Assembly: GCA_002803225.1 (NCBI GenBank)
Contig: NXFV01000867.1
Location: 1 to 21,130 of the forward strand
Reading direction: 5' to 3'
Origin: Gamarada debralockiae
Taxonomy: Eukaryota > Ascomycota > Leotiomycetes > Helotiales > Hyphodiscaceae
Length of the DNA: 21,130 nt
Shown in pieces: positions 9,973-18,453 of this stretch. A model generated the notes under the pieces. The model was not told the origin of the DNA, ran no database searches, and worked only from the letters and a program-made list of their open reading frames with translations. How positions within the stretch are numbered: the stretch's first letter is position 1; every line of letters starts with the position of its first letter. A program made the position numbers and the translations under genes.

Positions 9973-11376
9973 TCATCGTCGCATCCGCTTGTTATGATGG
10001 TGGAACCTATCATCTCGTCCATTCCGATGGTTGTGGTGGTTTCGTTGAGTGTTGTGATGTTGAGGTGTATTATTCTTGATAGGCTCTTCGACTTCGACTT
10101 CGTAGTCCTCATATTCCACCTTGAAGTACTCAGCAACGGTCTCTTTCTCCTGCTTCGCTTGCTCCGCATCTAACATGAATCGAATGGTGCCGTCCTGACC
10201 ACGAGCGCCAATGCTCTTTCTCCCTGATCCAGAAGATCGAGGGCTGAGAGTGGCAGGTGATGCGATGTCTTTGCCGTTGACACGAGTATCGGAAGGGCTC
10301 GCTGGAGTGATTGGGGTCTTCGGTGTCTTGATATTCGACTTGAAACCATTGGTCTTGGGTGCTTCGTGTTGCTCGGTGTACCGGTTGAGAGTAGCATCCT
10401 CCTCGATCTCCTGGTTGAGTTTGATTTTGAGTTGAATGAACTTCTCAATATTGTATGAGGGTCCTACGACCGAGGACTTTTGGAAATGGGTGTATAGGTC
10501 GAGAAGATCGAGTAAGGTCTCCATAATCTCTGCCCGTGTCGTGCACCACTTCTTGTATCTAGGTGATTGCTGGCCGCGGATGCTCTCTTGCTGCTTCTCG
10601 AGGATCAATGTAGCGAGCTCGATGCACGCGAATGACATAGTGGCGCATGTTTGTTTTAGGGGTGCGAACGTTTTGTAGAGATCGATCATAACTTCGTACG
10701 CGACCTTAGCGACATCTCTATCGATTGCGGCTTCTTTTGAGAGTTTAATGAGATGTTTTTGCGGGTATCGTACGCGAAAATCGAATCCTGAAGCTTCAAG
10801 CATAAGGCGCTCGAGGCCGATGACTGCTTTTGCTGGTAAATCGAATGACTGCCAAAATACGTCAGTTCGCTTTTTACCAACAGAAGGGACAATCCCAAAT
10901 ATACTCACAGTATCGTCGGAGCTGAGGTGTTCAGCGGGTGTGACTTTGATGTTGTGTGCGGCACACAGTATCTCTCTTGACTTCTTCAAGGTATCCTCGA
11001 TCTTGCAGGCTGTGAGGAGGGCGGCGGCGGCGGCATCTTGATATTGGTACTCGCTATCTTTGTGGACGAGTCGGAATTTATGGTAATAGCTAACGGCGGT
11101 GCTGAATGTTCGAACAGGACTAGAAAGCCATCAGTACGCGCGTGCAACGAAGATTCCACGGAAGACTTACAGTTGAAGAGCCGTTCTCACATCGTTGATC
11201 CATTGTACTCCAGACAGCCTGAAGGTATCTTCGCGGCTGGGATTTGTGCCGATGACGACGAGACTGGATTGCAGTTGCTGCTGAAATACGAAGGGTTTTG
11301 CAACAGTTATGAAGGAGGGATGAGGGCCTGGTTGTTGCGGTACAGGCTCGACTGCAGCGGTATTTGAAGGCGCCAT
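9973..11376 (-). CDS. CTK2: Ctk2/Lsc1-type cyclin subunit of the RNA polymerase II CTD kinase
   Basis: Exons are 11376-11171, 11119-10909 and 10848-9973, with introns of 51 nt (GTAAGT...TCTAG) and 60 nt (GTGAGT...TGGCAG). The product has 430 residues. The cyclin fold is recognisable: residues 53-105 contain the first helices (SGVQWINDVRT, FSTAVSYYHKF) and QDAAAAALLTACKIEDTLKK. Residues 147-175 contain VIGLERLMLEASGFDFRVRY, a hallmark of the Ctk2/Lsc1 group. In yeasts this cyclin partners Ctk1/Lsk1 to phosphorylate Ser2 of the Pol II C-terminal domain in the nucleus. The tail after about residue 330 is low-complexity: Pro/Ser/Thr-rich, then His/Asn/Arg-rich at the end. The start is the ATG in CCACCATGG, with a second in-frame ATG 24 nt upstream. 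The gene is divergent from the thioesterase, sharing about 550 bp of promoter. Confidence 0.9.
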
Positions 11377-11930
11377 GGTGGAATTAATAGAAGAAACCAT
11401 ACGCAAAATTGGCGACCTCAAGGATTCTCATGACAAAATAGAGGAGGACCAGAAGGGCGATGATGAATAGGACCTCAACGAAAACAGTGAACCAGGTCAT
11501 TGTATCTCACGAATTGATTGACAATTGTGGCGTTTACGGCGTCTATATTTTCTGAAGTCTGATTGGAAATTAAGCGCCAAGGCTGAAAAGTTGGGCGGCC
11601 AGCGATCATTTCGTAAAGTGCACAACAAAGTGAACATTTAAAAAGCTACTAAGCGAAGAGAATCTGTTTCTTTATTCTCCTCGAAGCTCGAGGGCTTCCT
11701 ATCAGGTGAGTGGTTGATAAATTGGTTCATTCTTACCCGTATTATTCTCTACCTATGGACTGAAGCTCTAGACCATGTCTACATGTGTACCAAGCCATGA
11801 ATCCTTCGAATCGAGTAGGCAATTACTGACATCCGGATCCTCCACAGATTATTAGCAGCTTCATCAACGAGTAGCACAGTTTCCAGATTCTCCAAGAGCT
11901 CGTACAACTATCTCCACCATCTCGTCCAAT
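11377..11930. promoter_or_regulatory. divergent promoter between cyclin and thioesterase genes
   Basis: The 554 bp between the two start codons must hold both promoters. On the plus side a 5'UTR intron occupies 11706-11847, leaving about 330 bp of shared upstream DNA. I saw no canonical TATA box there. Co-regulation of the two genes is not implied by function. Confidence 0.6.
11706..11847 (+). other. PPT1: 5'UTR intron of the thioesterase gene
   Basis: The donor context is ATCAG/GTGAGT at 11706. TTACTGAC near 11823-11830 fits a branch site and CCTCCACAG ends at 11847. The ATG at 11931 lies 83 nt after the acceptor. An ATG triplet at 11797-11799 falls inside the intron, so splicing would remove it from the leader. 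Confidence 0.6.
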
Positions 11931-12908
11931 ATGCCCCGGCTCACAACATTCATCTCCCTCCTCGCAACCGCATCCCTCATCAACTCCTCCATCCTTCCCA
12001 TCCCCACCGAAGACGATGACAGTGACACGCCTCTGCCCCTCATAATCTGGCACGGTCTAGGCGACAATTTCGCTAACGAAGGCCTCATCTCCGTCGCCAA
12101 ACTTGCCGAAGAAACCAATCCCGGAACCTTCACCTATATCATCAAGCTCGCAGACGACGCCAACGGGGATAGCAGAGCAAGTTTCTTCGGCAACTTGACC
12201 GAGCAAATCGATCAAGTCTGTGCGGATCTCGCAGCCCACAACATTTTGTCTACAGCGCCGGCCATTGATGCGCTGGGATTCTCGCAAGGAGGTCAGTTTC
12301 TCAGAGGTTATATTGAGAGATGTAACTTCCCTCCTGTAAGGAGCTTGGTGACGTTCGGAAGTCCCCATAACGGCATCTCAGAGTTCCAGAAATGTGGGGA
12401 TAACGATTGGCTGTGCAAGGGTGCTCAAGGCCTTCTCCGCTCCAACACATGGAGCTCCTACGTGCAGAGCCATTTTGTTCCAGCCCAGTACTTCCGAGAC
12501 ACAAGTCAATACGAGAATTATCTCGAATACAGCAATTTCTTAGCAGATATCAATAACGAGCGAGAGTTGAAGAACCAGACCTACAAACAGAATTTAGAGA
12601 AGTTGGAGCGGTTCGTGATGTATATGTTTGAGGATGATACGACAGTTATACCCAAGGAGTCGAGCTGGTTTGCGGAGGTTAATGAAGCGGGCATCGTAGA
12701 GGACTTGAGGAATAGGGCACTGTATAAAGAGGATTGGTTAGGATTGAAGGCTTTGGATAAGAAGGGTGCGTTGGAGTTCAAGTCGACGGAAGGGAGACAC
12801 ATGAATTTGAGCGATATGTTGCTGAAGGATGTCTTCAAAAATTATTATGGGCCGATTAGCAAGAGCTTTGAGAGCAACGTGGTGTATGACTTGCAGGAGG
12901 AGTTGTAA
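11931..12908 (+). CDS. PPT1: palmitoyl-protein thioesterase 1 family
   Basis: One uninterrupted exon encodes 325 residues, the usual size for PPT1. The enzyme is an alpha/beta hydrolase that removes thioester-linked fatty acids from cysteine residues of proteins, normally in the lysosome or vacuole or secreted. Residues 1-20 form a hydrophobic signal peptide. LPLIIWHGLGD (residues 35-45) is the oxyanion-side strand and loop. The nucleophile elbow GFSQGG places Ser118. Asp236 in FEDDTTVIP and His290 in GRHMNLSD complete the triad, by analogy to the human enzyme. Asn-X-Ser/Thr sites occur at NLT (88-90), NQT (215-217) and NLS (292-294). Cysteines at 97, 131, 155 and 162 could form disulfides. 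The gene converges on a decayed 2EXR gene. Confidence 0.95.
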   Translation: MPRLTTFISLLATASLINSSILPIPTEDDDSDTPLPLIIWHGLGDNFANEGLISVAKLAEETNPGTFTYIIKLADDANGDSRASFFGNLTEQIDQVCADLAAHNILSTAPAIDALGFSQGGQFLRGYIERCNFPPVRSLVTFGSPHNGISEFQKCGDNDWLCKGAQGLLRSNTWSSYVQSHFVPAQYFRDTSQYENYLEYSNFLADINNERELKNQTYKQNLEKLERFVMYMFEDDTTVIPKESSWFAEVNEAGIVEDLRNRALYKEDWLGLKALDKKGALEFKSTEGRHMNLSDMLLKDVFKNYYGPISKSFESNVVYDLQEEL

Positions 12909-13289
12909 ATGTTATGATTGTATGATTATGGATCAGAAGTTGGTGGGATCCTGCGGCTATACCAAAGAATTTGTTCGTATAGGAAAGGAGCTATGGCAAT
13001 ATCGAGTATTGGGGCTCTCTGCTTCATAGACTGATTAGACTTTGATTAATGCTTTCTGAGAGACTCAGAAGAGATAAGTAACATAAATAAGGTTCGACTG
13101 GTCAAAAGTTTCAATTGGAATCTTCCAAAGCGATTGATTCAAATAATATGATTCCACCGCCATATTACTCTCTAGAGATCAAGCAATGATCTAGCAAGAG
13201 AGAACAACAAGATCGGTGACCACATCAATCTTAAAAATGAAAGTATATTACACCCAAATAAAAATCGACCGACTCTCTAAGTTGAGTCA
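12909..13289. other. 3' intergenic region
   Basis: This AT-rich stretch follows the thioesterase stop and precedes the remnant 3' end of the minus-strand 2EXR relic. It should hold both transcript ends. I see no gene, repeat or RNA in it. Confidence 0.55.
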
Positions 13290-13990
13290 CTATCTCCTCC
13301 ACCCATACACAGCTTCCATCTCCATAGACTTGGTGGCTTTCCGGCTCCCATACTCCTCTTCGACGTCAGGAAGTTCATCAGAGTCAGCCAGCTAGCCCAA
13401 CCCAATGGCCCTCGATCTCAGTATCGAGCTGGACTCATCCGGAAACTCCATCTGATGGCATCGTCTCTCACACTTCGGACTCCAATCATACTTCCGCAGG
13501 GTCGTCATGATATCACGGACTATGGTCAACATTTTCAATCCCGTCATGCTCAAAACCGCCATTTTGATGACTAGGCTTGTGAGGTTCCCTCATACATTAA
13601 ACTCTCCTCGAGCGCAATATATTTCAATCGGGTGAGCTCAGTCTCCTTCAAAGTTCAGAACAAGTGTGGAATAGCTTCTCCCTTGTCAAGAATATCCAGG
13701 TATATAGTATCCAGCTCGGAATTGAGGATAACTCTCTCTGGCTGTAGAAAGGAGCCAAACATCTGGGATAGAGTAACTCGACTGCTTTCCTAGATTCTCG
13801 GCGGACTTGAAGTACAATCGGAAGTGCAGCTTGCGAGTAGAAACAAGTGTAGGAGGTGGAGTAGATGATTTCCACGGTTCGAGGTGACAGAGTGAACCAT
13901 ATTAAGAAATGGAGCTCGAGAGAGAAGTAAAGAGAGAGAGACGCTCGAGACCAGCGAGCGAGCGAGATGATAGAAGATTTGGAAAACATC
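13290..13990 (-). pseudogene. decayed 2EXR-domain protein gene (copy A)
   Basis: Reading the minus strand, recognisable pieces of a fungal 2EXR protein lie in order but in different frames. First comes LELHFLIWFTLSPRTVEIIY, then ALPIVLQVRRESRKAVELLY (to about 13755). A frame change near 13741-13752 leads to PERVILNSELDTIYLDILDK. A TGA at 13657-13655 sits where a codon is expected. TLKETELTRLKYIALEESLM follows, then a second frame change near 13573-13590. The tail runs on through RKYDWSPKCERRCHQMEF, with a TAG at 13394-13392, to EAVYGWRR and a stop at 13290. The conserved Cys of the VCRESR motif is Arg here. Two nonsense codons (fitting CGA to TGA and CAG to TAG) plus two frame changes make an active protein unlikely. 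2EXR proteins are abundant in Helotiales and their function is not established. Confidence 0.78.
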
Positions 13991-14641
13991 GTTGGCGAGT
14001 TTTAACGATGGCATGTTTTAGATTTATGAAACAAAAGCAAAAGAAAGCCAAGGAGAAGACCAGCCACACATATATATCGTTGATTTAAATTCCAGCAAGT
14101 GAGCGTCCCCGTGAAAAAGGTCGAGTTAGACACAAGCAAAACCGAAGCCACTCACGCGAGTTACTCAAGCACCCAGCGGATATTCTTTCTACAAATGTTT
14201 CTATTCCCAACTATTCTCGCGGATAAATACCCAATCAATACTTCATGGAATGTTGATCTTTCCAAGATTGGAAGGATTATTCTAGGCGACGGATAATATT
14301 TGGTAGGTTTCTTCGTCGTCTTTACTTGAAGGCAATGAAGAAGAGATGTTGATGATTGACGTAGAATGAACAGGATCATGCTACTGGATCTAAACCAGGA
14401 ATATGGATGAGAGAAATGAAAATCGTTGCTGGATCTTTACAGATGAGAAGATTGGTTTTATATTGAAGCCGGAAATATTGCCCGCGATGATAAAGAAACC
14501 CAGTTTCGTATTTGTACCACGATGATTAATGCAATTTGAGCCCACCATGGTGCCGTAAACATGCCCGAATGCCAACCCACCGACTCCAAAAGAAACCCAC
14601 TCCCACTTGCACTCGCACTCCATATTAACCCATCATCTTCC
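13991..14641. other. intergenic region
   Basis: This lies between the upstream end of the 2EXR relic and the 3' end of the small RRxS protein gene, both on the minus strand. It probably holds the old promoter of the relic and the 3'UTR of its neighbour. Open frames here are short and featureless. Confidence 0.5.
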
Positions 14642-14968
14642 CTATGTCCCCGACACCTCCGTAAACCCCGTCCCCATCCCCTCATCCTTTTCCAGCCTCA
14701 ACTCACTTGCAACATGTTCCCTTTTCAAATCCTCTCTGTTCCAACTCTGTCTGCGTGCGAAGTCCGGCTTCCATGTCTCGACTGGACTCGGTATGTTCTC
14801 TCCCAACGAGTTTCTTCTACCGTCTGGGATTTTGGTGGCAGTTGGTTGTACGGCGTCGGAGTTGGCTTGGGCAGCGGTGTGATTGTTGGAGGTGCTGCGG
14901 AAGGAAACGCCGGGATGATCGGAGGATTTAGAGGATGGGATTGTGGTTGATGTTGATGTTGTCTCCAT
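14642..14968 (-). CDS. small conserved-looking RRxS-motif protein (108 aa), function unknown
   Basis: The ATG at 14968 sits in a good context (ACGAAATGG). It follows a clear 5'UTR intron, so I prefer it to an in-frame start farther upstream that would lie inside that intron. The 108-residue product is Ser/Thr-rich at the N-terminus with no membrane segment. Two basic phosphosite-like motifs, RRNS (51-54) and RRQS (72-75), are seen. The second opens RRQSWNREDLKREH, a pattern I associate with small uncharacterised ascomycete proteins. The RRxS motifs would suit a basophilic kinase such as PKA, but this is inference. The C-terminus is EGMGTGFTEVSGT. It could be a stress- or development-linked small protein; no family name is claimed. 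Confidence 0.62.
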   Translation of the reverse strand: METTSTSTTIPSSKSSDHPGVSFRSTSNNHTAAQANSDAVQPTATKIPDGRRNSLGENIPSPVETWKPDFARRQSWNREDLKREHVASELRLEKDEGMGTGFTEVSGT

Positions 14969-15023
14969 TTCGTGGGACGAGTGCTGTTCTTTGTTTGTGT
15001 TTTTGAGTATGGTCTGATTTGAT

Positions 15024-15100
15024 CTGCAGTGCAGTGTCAAGGCGTTAGTATTCTAAGCTCCAGTGATTAAATTGATATGGGGTTTATGGATTCAACTTAC
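15024..15100 (-). other. 5'UTR intron of the 108-aa protein gene
   Basis: On the minus strand the donor GTAAGT starts at 15100. A consensus branch site ACTAAC lies in AATACTAACGCC and the acceptor GCACTGCAG ends at 15024. The 77-nt length is typical for these fungi. The downstream leader of 55 nt is A-rich and leads to the ATG at 14968. Confidence 0.75.
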
Positions 15101-15740
15101 TTTGATCTTGTGCTTGATAGCTTTGGCAACCTACCTCCAAGGCCAGGCCCTATTTAAGTATTTCCTCCAGGCCCTATTTATGTGGCGATATTCAACCTTG
15201 TCAGGACATTACAAACCTGACGCCAATCACCTGAAATTGACTAATGACAGTGTGAGAGAAGGTGGGTGGATTTCACATGATGGGATCATCGAAAGGTTGC
15301 GTGATTAGCTACTCGCGAGAGGTAACGAGGCTATCCGTTTTGGACAGGGGTCTTTGGCGCTATAGTGCGGGGAACCAGCGGGGCAAAGCTTATTTCATGA
15401 ACGACTTGTCCATCGCCCGATATCCCACCACAAGCGCCCGGATGAACAGGAGAATGACACTTGATGGGGCACACAGATATTTTTGATTTGTTGAATGAAG
15501 GATTGAATTTTGACTACTCAATACCTAACGCCATCCTGAAGCCTACAGCTACCTAGCGAAGCCTTCTCGATATCCGAAATTCGAACTGGAAGTAGCGAAT
15601 GGACTCAAACATAAAGAAAAATAAAATGAAGACGCCCCGCTATGCAACTGGATATGACAGTGGTTTATGGACAACAGAAGAAGTATGGTATCACAGCCGT
15701 ATACAAGGGCTCCCTCTATGCAAAGACATCATCCGACTCG
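15101..15740. other. promoter side of the 108-aa gene and 3' flank of the FHA gene
   Basis: Apart from the direct repeat at 15143-15180, I see no gene here. Plus-strand frames of 60-80 codons lack features. Confidence 0.5.
15143..15180. repeat. two direct copies of CCAGGCCCTATTTA
   Basis: The 14-nt unit occurs at 15143-15156 and 15167-15180, a 24-nt period. It lies 43-80 nt upstream of the 5'UTR intron donor of the 108-aa gene. It could be a duplicated promoter element; on the minus strand it reads TAAATAGGGCCTGG, with a weak TATA-like part. The role is inference. Confidence 0.7.
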
Positions 15741-17365
15741 TTATGGCGTTTTCGGTTTCTTCCAATAGTATTGCTACGCTCATGTTAGATGGAGATGGGG
15801 AGTGATTGGTGAGTCATGTTTACCTTGTGTTGTTTTCGACAGTTTCTTAAACTGGGTTTCCTTAATCCATCAACCACCGCTGCTCTACGGTTTATGTCGG
15901 TGTCGTTGTCGGGTATATAGTAATATTCTGATTCAAGGGCCTTTCCTGCTGCGTCCTTTCCTTCTCGATGGATCTCGCCAATGCAAGCCGTCGCATTCAG
16001 AAACTTCTGTAGGTCTTCTTTCGTGAGCCCTCGGTTTTCCGCATGTGTTGGGCTCGATCCCTTCAATGAATCTGGCAGCTGGTTCATGATTACTGATAAT
16101 GGAGTGGATGAGAGACGGGAGAAGGCAAGTTGGTTAACAACATGGTTGACGATATTGCTGGCTTCTGCTTGATTGGTGGCTTCCGAGGAGGATCTGGTAG
16201 TGGGAGAGGCGGTTGGGTCACGTATCGTCCGCCCTCGAGGCATTTCTGGAGAGGCGACGGTAGTGAATGAAGCCATGCGGGAGGAAATGTTGGCACCGAA
16301 CGGACCAAAGGAGTGCACGATTGGATCGTTCTCTTCATCCGGGTCTTGCTCTTCCTCCGGCTCACTCAATTCACTTGACTGACTCTCAATAGGGCCAGCT
16401 GGAAACGACGACGCAGCTTCTGTTGAAATCATCGAAGCTCCTTGTGCAATTTCCTGTTCACTCTCCGACGAATGTTCATCCTCATATACCTTGACGACTG
16501 GCTCTGCATCATCGGAGAAAAGGTTGGAGAGGGAGGTCTGGCTGATTGATGGCCCAGCAGGAGTTGGCGATACGGGAGATTCGATACGCTGCCCACGACG
16601 CAGAGGACTCGACTGAATGACCTGCCCACGAGCATTGACTGCAGAAGCACGACCCCTTGGAGAACTCTCATCGTCCCACGAAGTCTCTGACCTGGCACCG
16701 ATTGAGACTTTGCGATCTCTATCTGGCCACGCGATCAATACGCGTGCATCCTGCACATCCAACATAATCTCCGCATACTCAGTCTCCGACGTGAAGCTAT
16801 CCCCCTTCGCCAATTCCCACGTCCGCCCTTGACAGTGCAGCTTTATACCATTCCAACCACTGCATATTATTTCCACCTTGTTCGGTTCGAGGGGAACGGT
16901 CGCGGCGACATATCGCGCTTTGACGTGAACGCGAGAGATGAGGCGGTTCGCAGACAATTGGTAATGGGAAGAATTACTGGATCTTCCCATAAGTAGCGTT
17001 TCTCCATTCTCGGGGAGAGTCACAGTGGGCAAGGCTGAGAGAGGAGCTCGTTCGGATACTGAGGATTGAGTGCGATGGATACCGGGCCGCGATGGCCGCG
17101 CTTGGATTGCTGGTGGTGAGGATGAAAGTATACCCGTTGTCGATGTCGGTACAGGTGTAGGATATTTCTGATAAGCAGCTTCGCGTTCTGAGGGGGATTC
17201 TTGGGCTCGTCTCTTCGAAGGTCGAGGGAAGCCAGGCGACGACGACAGCGGCTCGAAGGCAGGGAGCAGCGACGGAGCAGGACGCTTCACGCCTGCCATT
17301 GACGGTAAAGAAGACTGTGCATTTAACTTGCTTGGAGATGAATCCATCATGACAGACAGAACCAT
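15741..17365 (-). CDS. TOS4: FHA-domain protein of the Tos4/Plm2 type
   Basis: Exon 1 is 17365-15824 and exon 2 is 15773-15741. The 50-nt intron has donor GTAAAC, branch TCTAACAT and acceptor GCGTAG. Exon 2 adds only QYYWKKPKTP and the stop; it continues the C-terminal motif LRKPSLRNCRKQHK, which supports the splice. The product has 524 residues. The FHA domain spans about residues 114-215 with the conserved Gly127-Arg128, Ser144 and His147 (SRVH) and Asn172-Gly173, so phosphothreonine binding looks intact. A Ser/Glu/Asp-rich disordered middle precedes a conserved C-terminal block (about 410-524). Yeast Tos4 and Plm2 are chromatin-associated G1/S proteins that link histone deacetylases and the DNA-damage response. 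In-frame ATGs at 17350 and 17347 are alternative starts; the MDSSPSK one is plausible. Confidence 0.9.
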
Positions 17366-17834
17366 GTGTTATAACGTGAGGAAAGGCTTTTCAACGCGAA
17401 TATCAGACCGCGTGCTGGACGCGGTATCCAGGAGCGCGATTGATATTGCTTAGATTGAATGCCAAAGAGAGTATTATGAAGTAGAAGAATCACGTAGAAA
17501 TGAGGCCGTGAAAGAGAAAAACGGAAAACATGCGGCCTTTGAAGGTCATGAAAGAGGTCGTGAAGGAGGTCTATGTGTAGAAATGGAGAAGTCGCAGCGG
17601 TCTCGCTGTAAGCGCGTTTCTAGGCTAGCGCAACGCTACAAGTTAAATTCTGCCGGTGCACAAAGTTTTATGACGTGCGGAGCATGAGTTGTGTGAAGAA
17701 GGGGAGTTGATTGAGTTAAGAGATGGATTTCTTTGACTTTCAGACGAAAACTATAAAATTCCCATATCCTTTCTCACATTTAGAATCTATCCTACTCTTA
17801 ATAAATCTTCAGTTGCTGAGTTGAAGCTCTCAAA
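17366..17834. promoter_or_regulatory. divergent upstream region with ACGCG motifs and a TATA box
   Basis: Upstream of the FHA gene the ACGCG core of MBF-type boxes occurs at 17394-17398 and 17419-17423 on the plus strand, and at 17409-17413 and 17613-17617 on the minus strand. TOS4 and PLM2 are known G1/S targets of SBF/MBF in budding yeast, so a shared control is plausible. On the other side, TATAAAA at 17752-17758 lies 77-83 nt before the small ORF at 17835. Confidence 0.5.
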
Positions 17835-17975
17835 ATGCTGAGCATTCAGTCTCTGATCCCTGTCAGCGCCGTGTCCACTCCAGCCTCCTCATCGCGGTCT
17901 GCCACGCTAAAACGTGAAGCAAGAGGATTTTACGCGCCGATGAGACAAATCCGGTCTCGTACAGTAGACGGGTGA
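17835..17975 (+). CDS. possible small protein (46 aa), tentative
   Basis: The ATG is in CTCAAAATG, an A-rich context good for fungi. It follows a TATA box (17752) and a pyrimidine-rich leader. The product begins MLSIQSLIPVSAVSTP and ends RSRTVDG. It has many Arg and Ser and few acidic residues, a composition like that of a mitochondrial presequence. The frame stops at 17975, but the stop overlaps a GTGAAG that could be a donor, so the ORF may be only a first exon. No family is recognised. Confidence 0.28.
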   Translation: MLSIQSLIPVSAVSTPASSSRSATLKREARGFYAPMRQIRSRTVDG

Positions 17976-18453
17976 AGTCCTCGGCTTCTTTACTTCATAT
18001 TTCCCACTTTGATATGCACGGAACTTCCAAGGTTTTTCTTAGAATTGGAGCTCTACTGCACATGTACGTTTCTCTAAGATAGACTTTGAAGGCGGTGTGA
18101 CTGATCAAGTACGTAGATATGAACGACAATGTATTATCCCCGCTCTGTGTGGAGTACCTCACGTGTCCATGTTTCTGAGGGAAGGTCTATGAAATTTAAA
18201 CAATTCTGCCAAAAATATGGTTGGCAAATGTAACTCTTGATTTTGACCAAAGCTGTCCTTGATCTATCTAAAGTACTTTCCTTTTTTGAGGTGGTGTCCG
18301 ATAAGATCACGTGCTTCTTATCTATCGCAGAAAAATTTCAAACGACCGAAATGTTCATTGGCGGGACAGTTTAAGAGACATTGAAGCTGCCTCCTTAATC
18401 TCAACCACAGTTTACGAATTCAAAGAGGATTCAAAGCTCTGCGAATTCCTACA
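17976..18453. promoter_or_regulatory. upstream region of the L1-domain protein gene
   Basis: No gene is seen. CACGTG palindromes occur at 18160-18165 and 18308-18313. GAAAAATTTC at 18330-18339 resembles the RRPE element found upstream of yeast ribosome-biogenesis genes. These fit the gene that follows, but they are short motifs and could be chance. Confidence 0.4.

Noticed and set aside
9840..10079. Plus-strand frame of 79 codons at the cyclin gene's 3' end
   Set aside because: It overlaps the end of the cyclin coding region in antisense and has no independent support.
14561..14950. Plus-strand frame of 129 codons
   Set aside because: It is antisense to the small RRxS protein gene, which has a 5'UTR intron with a consensus branch site.
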